A DNA stretch of 36,908 nucleotides, taken from NCBI GenBank assembly GCA_045538015.1, contig JAZSQO010000058.1:1-36908 (forward strand), written 5' to 3'. The notes below the pieces were generated by a model that was given only the letters and a program-made list of their open reading frames with translations, had not been told where the DNA came from and ran no database searches. The position numbers and the translations under genes were made by a program. This document shows, one piece after another, positions 17,029 to 22,875 of the stretch (position 1 is the first letter of the stretch; every line of letters begins with the position of its first letter). Source of the stretch: SIG598 sp045538015 (GTDB taxonomy: Bacteria > Bacillota > Clostridia > Oscillospirales > Acutalibacteraceae).

Positions 17029-17427
17029 TTATTGATCCTCTTGTCCTTCTATGATGCAATAATCCAGATAATCATTCACATCAATCTCTTCAATATATTC
17101 CGGAACGATTTCATCATAGCATACCCATTGGCTTCCCATCGCATGAACAAATTTACTTTTTTCCAGATGATATATATATCCTTTGCTATTATAATTTGGG
17201 CGGCAATTCCTGAAGAGCATTTTATCTCCATATTCCGGCATCATAATTCTCTCAGCCCCGGCTCCTTCTTCAATACAGCCCATAGAAAAAAGGATCGCCA
17301 TTGTTTTATTCGTTGTAGCATATACAGCATATTGACATCCTTCTTCATATTCAACATCACACGCTTGACTAGGTATTAACCTGTCAACCCTTATTGGACT
17401 GCCATGAAACAGATATTCTTTTTTCAT
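17029..17427 (-). CDS. Small orphan protein A with N-terminal LFHGS motif
   Basis: A 132-residue AT-rich gene without a confident family. It begins MKKEYLFHGSP, followed by YAVYATTNKTMAILFSMG and an acidic C-terminus. An N-terminal HGS plus a later ATxxxxxA segment is seen in ADP-ribosyltransferase-like folds, so a remote relation to that superfamily is possible; this is pattern resemblance only. No signal peptide or membrane helix. ATG at 17427 is used; the in-frame TTG 12 bases earlier has no better binding site. The gene has its own promoter inside a 71-base upstream segment that is 76% identical to the one before the unrelated gene at 18037-18465, and is bracketed by two copies of a terminator-containing repeat. 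Confidence 0.7.
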   Translation of the reverse strand: MKKEYLFHGSPIRVDRLIPSQACDVEYEEGCQYAVYATTNKTMAILFSMGCIEEGAGAERIMMPEYGDKMLFRNCRPNYNSKGYIYHLEKSKFVHAMGSQWVCYDEIVPEYIEEIDVNDYLDYCIIEGQEDQ

Positions 17428-17498
17428 AACGCCTCGCAAAATTCTTATTTACCGTTCTGCCCGATTCCATCCTACCACACAAATCAGAATCACGCAAG
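17428..17498 (-). repeat. Shared upstream cassette, copy A (promoter plus leader)
   Basis: A 71-base segment ending at the start codon of orphan gene A. Ungapped alignment to 18481-18551 gives 54 of 71 identical positions, including the -35 and -10 boxes, a TAAATAA block and CGAGG. Confidence 0.75.
17469..17497 (-). promoter_or_regulatory. Promoter of orphan gene A
   Basis: Minus strand TTGCGT (17492-17497), 17-base spacer, TAGGAT (17469-17474); leader of about 35 bases. Confidence 0.6.
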
Positions 17499-17530
17499 CC
17501 CCGGCGCCGCCCTCGCCTTATCCCGCGATT

Positions 17531-17565
17531 AAAGCCAGACCGTGTTTTTGCGGTCTGGCTTTTTT
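17531..17565. terminator. Terminator-like hairpin (repeat copy 2)
   Basis: AAAGCCAGACCG / CGGTCTGGCTTT stem, TGTTTTTG loop, T6 tail, then TTTGGTGAT to 17575. Near-copy of the element at 16928-16971; the stem differs by an AAG to AGA change on one arm compensated on the other. No plus-strand gene lies directly before it. Confidence 0.8.
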
Positions 17566-17668
17566 CTTTGGTGATGAGCTTGGTGCAGAAGTGTGCTTCG
17601 GGCTGTTGGCGGAATGGTGTCCGCCGCTCTGAAAGCCGAAGTTCATATATCCATTGCAGTTTTGCTTT

Positions 17669-17947
17669 TCAACGGACAAATAATACAAAAAAGGCTACCG
17701 CAAAAATAAACGCCGCCACGCATAACGAGAATACCGCGATTCCTCTGTTCTTTTTCCACTGCAATATTGCCTGAGAGATCATTGATATTCCCATGAATAT
17801 TTCACAGACAACGATTGCTCCATCCCAAGCCCCCGTTATTTGCAGAACCGCACAAACGATTACAATTATCGAACTGAATGTACCCACCAGAAAGGCACAT
17901 TTTTCATGTCTGGTTTTTTCCGAAAAACGCTCAATTATCTTTTTCAT
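17669..17947 (-). CDS. Small membrane protein (orphan gene C)
   Basis: A 92-residue AT-rich gene. After a short charged start (MKKIIERFSEKTRHEK) there are about three hydrophobic segments at roughly residues 18-38, 42-60 and 69-91, with a Lys-rich loop (QWKKNRG) between the last two. AAGGAGG lies at good spacing before the ATG. It is 89 bases downstream of orphan gene B in the same direction and could be co-transcribed. Its leader contains AGGATGGAAT and a GAATTTT-GAGG-like end also found in the leader of gene A, perhaps a shortened relative of the same cassette. No family recognised. Confidence 0.65.
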   Translation of the reverse strand: MKKIIERFSEKTRHEKCAFLVGTFSSIIVIVCAVLQITGAWDGAIVVCEIFMGISMISQAILQWKKNRGIAVFSLCVAAFIFAVAFFVLFVR

Positions 17948-17998
17948 AGTCTTCCTCCTTAAAATTCAAACATTCCATCCTGTCTGTACCATGTTGGG

Positions 17999-18022
17999 CG
18001 TGCGCCGGCGGGCAAGGTCGGG
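17999..18022. repeat. Downstream flank shared by two orphan-gene cassettes (copy B)
   Basis: The minus strand reads CCCGACCTTGCCCGCCGGCG and four more bases, aligned to 16981-17003 (about 19 of 24 columns). It lies just past the stop codon of orphan gene B. Confidence 0.4.
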
Positions 18023-18036
18023 CTCGGCAGCTTTCA

Positions 18037-18465
18037 TCAGTCCCAATACATACTGATGATGTTTTGATTTTCACACCCATTCAAGGCATCCGCGAAGTCA
18101 CAATAGCGCGTTTCGTCTGTCACATATATGTCAACAGAGCGTTTTTCATCTTCAGTCAGTTTTTCAATGCTGTATGGTTCTATCTGACGATATCGCGAGA
18201 AAATCCCGGCTATCTGTTTTTCTTTCAGCCCGGTTTTCAGCCACAGATTATCGCAGTACATATACATTCCATTATCCGTTTCCTCTATAGGATAGGTACA
18301 CGCATATATCTCCGCTTCCGGATCAAGCTCCCTGATCTCTTTTAACGCTTTTTCCAGTGAAATCCAGTCCGCATCTTCGTCCAGCACAAATCCTTGCCTG
18401 CATACTCTCAGATACACCTCCCAAGCAATAACGGCTGTTTTTTCTATCAGATATTTATCCATCAT
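18037..18465 (-). CDS. Small soluble orphan protein B
   Basis: A 142-residue, acidic, cytosolic-looking protein with no family I recognise. It has a helical N-terminus (KYLIEKTAVIAWEVYLRVC), a DADWISLEKALKEIRELDP helix, an aromatic middle (GMYMYCDNLWLKTGL) and a C-terminal DETRYCDFADALNGC. Small, acidic, AT-rich single genes of this kind are often immunity proteins of polymorphic toxins, but no toxin is nearby and this remains a guess. GGGAGA precedes the first of two adjacent ATGs. Its promoter and leader belong to the 71-base cassette shared with orphan gene A although the two proteins show no resemblance. Confidence 0.7.
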   Translation of the reverse strand: MMDKYLIEKTAVIAWEVYLRVCRQGFVLDEDADWISLEKALKEIRELDPEAEIYACTYPIEETDNGMYMYCDNLWLKTGLKEKQIAGIFSRYRQIEPYSIEKLTEDEKRSVDIYVTDETRYCDFADALNGCENQNIISMYWD

Positions 18466-18480
18466 TGCGCTTCTCCCGAA

Positions 18481-18551
18481 AACTCCTCGTCAGATTTTTA
18501 TTTATTCTTCCGCGCGATTACATACTATCACACGAATCCGAATTGCGCAAG
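18481..18551 (-). repeat. Shared upstream cassette, copy B (promoter plus leader)
   Basis: Counterpart of 17428-17498 (54 of 71 identical, no gaps). In this copy the CGAGG end is followed by 15 more bases with a second ribosome binding site before the start codon. Confidence 0.75.
18522..18550 (-). promoter_or_regulatory. Promoter of orphan gene B
   Basis: Minus strand TTGCGC (18545-18550), 17-base spacer, TAGTAT (18522-18527). Confidence 0.6.
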
Positions 18552-18618
18552 AACCATAATCTCCTTTGACTTTCCCCTCGGTTTTACAAAATATATACAT
18601 TATAGCCGCCCGCGGCGA

Positions 18619-18648
18619 TTGACAAGCCAAGAGGGCATAGTCTATAAT
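18619..18648 (+). promoter_or_regulatory. Promoter of the glycopolymer operon
   Basis: TTGACA (18619-18624), 18-base spacer, TATAAT (18643-18648). Predicted start near 18655 gives a leader of about 140 bases. The 332-base gap 18466-18797 holds this promoter, the divergent promoter of orphan gene B and the hairpin at 18719. Confidence 0.85.
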
Positions 18649-18718
18649 ACTAATTATACGAATACATTATATTTGTCATGATTTTCTTCGGATCATCATG
18701 CGCTGTCGGCGGGGCAAA

Positions 18719-18753
18719 CAGCTGTCGGATCCGATCCCGGCAGTTGTTTTTTT
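18719..18753 (+). promoter_or_regulatory. Leader terminator of the glycopolymer operon (candidate attenuator)
   Basis: Ten-pair stem CAGCTGTCGG / CCGGCAGTTG with an eight-base loop and seven T residues, a textbook intrinsic terminator located after the promoter and 45 bases before the first start codon. CTGTCGG also occurs at 18703-18709 and CCGGCAG at 18764-18770, and TCGGATC at 18688-18694 can pair with GATCCGA at 18728-18734, so alternative folds exist. Confidence 0.75.
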
Positions 18754-18797
18754 GTATCCGCCTCCGGCAGTATAACCTATCGGAAAGAAGCGGCAGA

Positions 18798-19580
18798 ATG
18801 TCTGATTACAAAGCGCCTTTCAAGGGTGTCGTCCTCGGCGGCAATCCCCGGGTAACCATTCTTGGCACCGACATAGATGTCCTCGATATGGACGGCACGG
18901 TGACTCTCACCGAGCGGTACATCACCGAGGGCGTGCCTTTGCACCTTATCGGCGTCAACGCCGACAAGCTCAATATGCTGGCCGGTGACCGCCGGCTCAG
19001 AGACATCACCAACGGCTGCGGCATCATCAACGCCGACGGCGCGTCGGTGATAATGGCCGGCCGGTTTCTTAAAAAGCCTCTGCCCGAGCGGGTGGCGGGC
19101 ATCGACCTGATGCAGCGACTGGTGGCTCTCAGCGCGGAAAAGGGCTATTCGGTCTACCTCCTCGGCGCAAAGCAGGAGGTGGTGGAGGCCACTGCCGCCG
19201 AGCTGAAAAAGCGCCATCCGGAGCTGAACATAATCGGCCTGCGCAACGGTTACTTCTCCGAGGAGGAGTGGCCCTCTATATCCGCCGGGCTGAAGGAGCT
19301 GCGGCCGGACATCACCTTTGTGGGCATCAGCTCGCCGGCCAAGGAATACCTTGTGGATTTCCTCCAGAGGGACGGCTGCGGCGGCGTTTTCATGGGGGTG
19401 GGAGGCAGCTTTGACGTTATCTCCGGGAACATCTCCCGGGCGCCTCTCTGGATGCAGAAGGCCGGGCTGGAGTGGCTTTTCCGGGTGCTGCAGGAGCCAA
19501 GGAGATTGTTCAAGCGGTATTTCGTCGGCAACTGGGTCTTTGCCTCTGCCGTGATAAAAGAAAAGTTCAGAAAAAAGTAA
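18798..19580 (+). CDS. WecG/TagA/CpsF family glycosyltransferase (GT26)
   Basis: A 260-residue member of the GT26 family, which transfers N-acetylmannosaminyl or related groups onto a lipid-linked GlcNAc; in teichoic acid synthesis TagA makes the ManNAc-GlcNAc linkage unit. Visible hallmarks: INADGASVIM with the conserved catalytic-type Asp, LPERVAGIDLMQRL, VYLLGAKQEVVE, VGISSPAKEYLV and GVGGSFDVISGNISRAPLWM followed by the basic amphipathic LFRVLQEPRRLFKRYF. ATG at 18798 is used; the frame stays open to 18678 through the leader terminator, which has no binding site and is not the expected start. The ribosome binding site is weak (GAAAG). First gene of the operon, beside the epimerase that makes its probable donor UDP-ManNAc. 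Confidence 0.92.
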   Translation: MSDYKAPFKGVVLGGNPRVTILGTDIDVLDMDGTVTLTERYITEGVPLHLIGVNADKLNMLAGDRRLRDITNGCGIINADGASVIMAGRFLKKPLPERVAGIDLMQRLVALSAEKGYSVYLLGAKQEVVEATAAELKKRHPELNIIGLRNGYFSEEEWPSISAGLKELRPDITFVGISSPAKEYLVDFLQRDGCGGVFMGVGGSFDVISGNISRAPLWMQKAGLEWLFRVLQEPRRLFKRYFVGNWVFASAVIKEKFRKK

Positions 19581-19591
19581 CTGGAGTAGAC

Positions 19592-20692
19592 ATGAAAAAA
19601 ATCATGCTGGTCTTCGGCACACGCCCGGAGGCCATCAAAATGTGCCCGCTGGTAAATGAATTAAAGCAGCGCAGGAGCTTTCAGGTAATAGTCTGCGTCA
19701 CCGGTCAGCACCGGCAGATGCTCGATCAGGTGCTGGAGGTTTTCGGCGTGGTGCCCGACTACGACCTTTCGGTCATGAAGGAGGAGCAGACCCTTTTTGA
19801 CGTGACCGGACGGGTGCTGGAGGGCTTTGGCCGCCTGCTTGCGGAAACAGAACCGGATCTCGTCCTCGTTCACGGCGACACCACCACCGCCTTTTCCGCC
19901 GCGCTGGCCAGCTTTTACGCCCGCGTGCCGGTGGGCCATGTGGAGGCCGGACTGCGCACCTACGACATCGGCTCTCCCTACCCGGAGGAATTCAACCGTC
20001 AGGCCGTGGACATCATCAGCCGGTTCTGCTTTGCTCCCACCGAGGCCTCAGCGGAAAATCTCCTCCGTCAGGGCAAGAGGCCGGAGGATGTGTTCGTCAC
20101 GGGCAACACGGTCATCGACGCCCTGAACACCACCGTGAGGGAGGATTACACCCATCCCGAGCTGGACTGGGCAGGAGACAGCCGACTGATATTCGTCACC
20201 GCCCACCGCAGGGAAAATCTGGGGCAGCCTCTGCGCCATATTTTCCGCGCCATCCGCCGGGTCATAGAAGAGCATCCCGATGTAAAGGCGCTCTATCCCA
20301 TTCACATGAATCCCTCGGTCCGCCGTGCCGCCGACGAGGAGCTGCGCGGGCTTGAGCGGATGCACATATGCGAGCCCCTGAGCGTTTCCGACTGCCACAA
20401 CCTGATGGCTCGCTCCTGCCTTATCCTCACCGACTCGGGCGGCATTCAGGAGGAGGCTCCCAGTCTGGGCAAGCCGGTGCTTGTTCTGCGGGGAACCACC
20501 GAGCGTCCCGAGGGTATCGAAGCCGGCGTGCTGAAGCTGACCGGCGTTGACGAGGAGGATATATACTCCGACTTCACCCGGCTGCTGACCGACGAGGAGC
20601 TTTACCGCGCCATGAGCCGGAAGGTCAATCCCTTCGGCGACGGAGAGGCCTGCCGCCGCATCGCCGATATTCTTGAGGAGAAGCTGAAATGA
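19592..20692 (+). CDS. wecB: UDP-N-acetylglucosamine 2-epimerase (non-hydrolysing)
   Basis: A 366-residue epimerase converting UDP-GlcNAc to UDP-ManNAc (WecB/MnaA). Motifs: VFGTRPEAIKM at the N-terminus, VHGDTTTAFSAAL, VGHVEAGLRTYD, PYPEEFNRQ, VTAHRRENLG and the nucleotide-binding LTDSGGIQEEAPSLGKPVL ending in GTTERPE. Catalytic Asp, Glu and His positions lie in these conserved blocks. It follows the GT26 gene by 11 bases and overlaps the next gene by the ATGA pattern. Supplies UDP-ManNAc, most simply to the TagA-like enzyme, giving the first steps of a teichoic-acid-like linkage unit. Confidence 0.95.
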   Translation: MKKIMLVFGTRPEAIKMCPLVNELKQRRSFQVIVCVTGQHRQMLDQVLEVFGVVPDYDLSVMKEEQTLFDVTGRVLEGFGRLLAETEPDLVLVHGDTTTAFSAALASFYARVPVGHVEAGLRTYDIGSPYPEEFNRQAVDIISRFCFAPTEASAENLLRQGKRPEDVFVTGNTVIDALNTTVREDYTHPELDWAGDSRLIFVTAHRRENLGQPLRHIFRAIRRVIEEHPDVKALYPIHMNPSVRRAADEELRGLERMHICEPLSVSDCHNLMARSCLILTDSGGIQEEAPSLGKPVLVLRGTTERPEGIEAGVLKLTGVDEEDIYSDFTRLLTDEELYRAMSRKVNPFGDGEACRRIADILEEKLK

Positions 20693-21759
20693 AGGTGCTG
20701 CATATCTCGCGGACAATGGGTCAGGGCGGCGCCGAAAAGGTGGTTCGCCAGCTGTGCGAGGGCGTGGATTCCGTGACCCATCTGGTCATTTCCACCGGCG
20801 GCGTGAATGTGGCTCCCATCGAGGCGGCGGGAGCAAAGCACTTTACCATGCCCGACATCGACTGCCACAGCCCGTTCAATATGCTGCGGTGCTTTTTCGC
20901 CATTCTGAAAGCCGCTCGCCGGGAGAAGGCCGATATCCTGCATTCCCACCACCGCATGGCCGCCTTTTACGCCCGCGTTATCGCCCTTTTCCTCAATGTG
21001 CGGCGGGTGTACACCGCCCACAATGTTTTCACCGACCGCCGATGGCTCACCCGCTTTGCCCTCAGGGGCAGTGCCATTGTCGCCGTAGGCGATTCGGTAA
21101 AGGATAATCTGACCGGCTTCTACGGCATTGAGGCCGAACGCGTCACTCTTGTGCGCAATTCCGTGCGGATGGATTCTTCCCGGACGGCGCATGATAATGC
21201 CCTTGAATCGCTGAGGGCTTCCGGAGTATGCCTTGCCGGAGCCATAGGTCGGCTGACCCGCCAGAAGGGCATGGACACCTTCATCCGGGCCGTCGCCCTG
21301 TGTTCCGAAACCGTCACCGCTGTCATCATCGGCGACGGAGAGGAGCGGGCATCTCTTGAACAGCTGGCCGCCGGACCGGGCATGGAGCGCCGGGTGATTT
21401 TTCTCGGATACCGGGAGGATATTCCCGCCCTTATGCGGCAGCTGGATTTCGTTGTGCTGCCCTCCCGCTGGGAGGGACTGCCCCTTGTTCCCATCGAGGC
21501 CTTCGCCTGCGGAAAAGCGGTCATAGCCTCGGACATTCCCGGAAACAGCGACATCGTGACCGACGGCGAAAACGGCCTGCTTTTCCCGGTGGACGACCCG
21601 GAGGCGCTGGCCGCGTGCATAAATCGGCTGTCAGCCGACCGTGCTCTGCGGGAGCGGCTGGAAAGCGCCGCCCTTGAAAGCTATAAAAAGAATTACCGCT
21701 GCGAGGATTTTCTCGAAGGCTACAGAAACATATACACCGGCAAAGGAACGGACAGATGA
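20689..21759 (+). CDS. GT4 family glycosyltransferase
   Basis: A 356-residue retaining GT-B glycosyltransferase. N-terminal Glyco_transf_4 domain (VLHISRTMGQGGAEKVVRQL), C-terminal Glycos_transf_1 domain with the donor-binding LPSRWEGLPLVPIEAFACG (EX7E motif) and IVTDGENGLLFPVDDPE. Cytosolic face of the membrane. The sugar is not readable. Translationally coupled at both ends (ATGA overlaps) to the epimerase and the next transferase, so it probably extends the lipid-linked repeat unit. Confidence 0.92.
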   Translation: MKVLHISRTMGQGGAEKVVRQLCEGVDSVTHLVISTGGVNVAPIEAAGAKHFTMPDIDCHSPFNMLRCFFAILKAARREKADILHSHHRMAAFYARVIALFLNVRRVYTAHNVFTDRRWLTRFALRGSAIVAVGDSVKDNLTGFYGIEAERVTLVRNSVRMDSSRTAHDNALESLRASGVCLAGAIGRLTRQKGMDTFIRAVALCSETVTAVIIGDGEERASLEQLAAGPGMERRVIFLGYREDIPALMRQLDFVVLPSRWEGLPLVPIEAFACGKAVIASDIPGNSDIVTDGENGLLFPVDDPEALAACINRLSADRALRERLESAALESYKKNYRCEDFLEGYRNIYTGKGTDR

Positions 21760-22868
21760 CAAGAGTGCTTGAGGTGACCGAGGGTCTTGCCAGCGGCGGC
21801 AGAGAGAGCTTTGCCGTCGGCGTGCTGAAAAACATCGACCCGGAGGAATTTCACCTTGATTTTTTCACCCTGACCTCCCAGCATCAGTTTTACACCGACA
21901 CGGTTCTTGAGCGCGGCTGCGCCATCATCAGCGCGGACACCGGCGGAGTTAATCAGGGTCTTGGAAAGTTTATCAAAAAGAATATCGCCCTGTTCCGTGC
22001 CATCCGCCGGGGAGGCTACGACGCCGTGCACATCCACGGCGACAGCCACCTTGACTGGCTCAAGGTGCTGGCGGCTCGCCTTGCCTCCCGCCGGGCGGTC
22101 ATCATTCTCCACGCCCACGGCTCGGTGGGTCTTTCCGGCGGAGTGAAGCGGACACTGGGACGGCTTTGCCGCGCCGCTGCATCCGGGATCCCGGATGTCC
22201 GTCTGGCCTGCTCGGAAAAAGCCGCCCGATGTATGTTTCCGGAGGGCATAGAGGCTGAGATCATAGGCAATCCGGTGGACACCGCTGCCCTTATCCGGAA
22301 TGACACCGCCCGTGCCGCTCTGCGGAAAGGGCTGGGCATCGGCGACGGCGAGCTGCTCATAGGCCACGCCGGGCGATTCTCCCCGGAAAAGAATCACCGG
22401 TTCATTCTGGACACCTTCTGCCGGATGCGGTCAGAGGGGCACCGCTGCCATCTGCTGCTGGTGGGCGAAGGAGAGCTTCGGCCGCGGTTTGAGCAGCAGG
22501 CCGCGGAGCTGGGGCTTGGGGACTGCATTCATTTCTCCGACCCGATGGGAAATCTTGCCGCCTTTTATAACGCCATTGACGCCCTCTGGTTTCCTTCAAT
22601 GAACGAGAGCTTCGGCATGGTGGCGTTGGAGGCTCAGATCTCCGGCACCCCGGTGCTCATCTCCGGCGGAGTGCCGGACGAGGTCATAGTGAACCACAAT
22701 GTCATCCGCCCCGGCGAGAATGCCGGGGAGTGGATTTCCGCCACCATATCCGCCCGTCGGCTCGACCGGGTGGATATGGATAGATTCCGCCCGTGGTCGG
22801 CCGAAATCACAGCCGCCAGAGCCGCGGAGCTTTACAGAGGAGGGAGAGCAGCTGCAAAAGAAAAATAA
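21756..22868 (+). CDS. GT4 family glycosyltransferase
   Basis: A 370-residue GT-B transferase. It begins RVLEVTEGLASGGRESFAV, the GxGG-like entry of the Glyco_transf_4 fold; the C-terminal domain has GHAGRFSPEKNH and SMNESFGMVALEAQISGTPV with the EX7E motif. It resembles the GT4 enzymes of Gram-positive capsule and exopolysaccharide clusters. Acceptor and donor unknown. Start ATG at 21756 overlaps the previous stop; the stop at 22868 lies within the beginning of the fusion protein gene, so translation is coupled there too. Confidence 0.92.
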   Translation: MTRVLEVTEGLASGGRESFAVGVLKNIDPEEFHLDFFTLTSQHQFYTDTVLERGCAIISADTGGVNQGLGKFIKKNIALFRAIRRGGYDAVHIHGDSHLDWLKVLAARLASRRAVIILHAHGSVGLSGGVKRTLGRLCRAAASGIPDVRLACSEKAARCMFPEGIEAEIIGNPVDTAALIRNDTARAALRKGLGIGDGELLIGHAGRFSPEKNHRFILDTFCRMRSEGHRCHLLLVGEGELRPRFEQQAAELGLGDCIHFSDPMGNLAAFYNAIDALWFPSMNESFGMVALEAQISGTPVLISGGVPDEVIVNHNVIRPGENAGEWISATISARRLDRVDMDRFRPWSAEITAARAAELYRGGRAAAKEK

Positions 22869-22875
22869 CGCCGGC

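Noticed and set aside
16928..18600. The AT-rich islet considered as an insertion sequence, retron or phage remnant
   Set aside because: No transposase, reverse transcriptase, integrase or terminal inverted repeats were found; only three small ORFs and the shared flanks.
18678..18797. Upstream start for the GT26 gene (40 extra residues)
   Set aside because: The extension runs through the leader terminator, lacks a ribosome binding site and does not resemble the family N-terminus.
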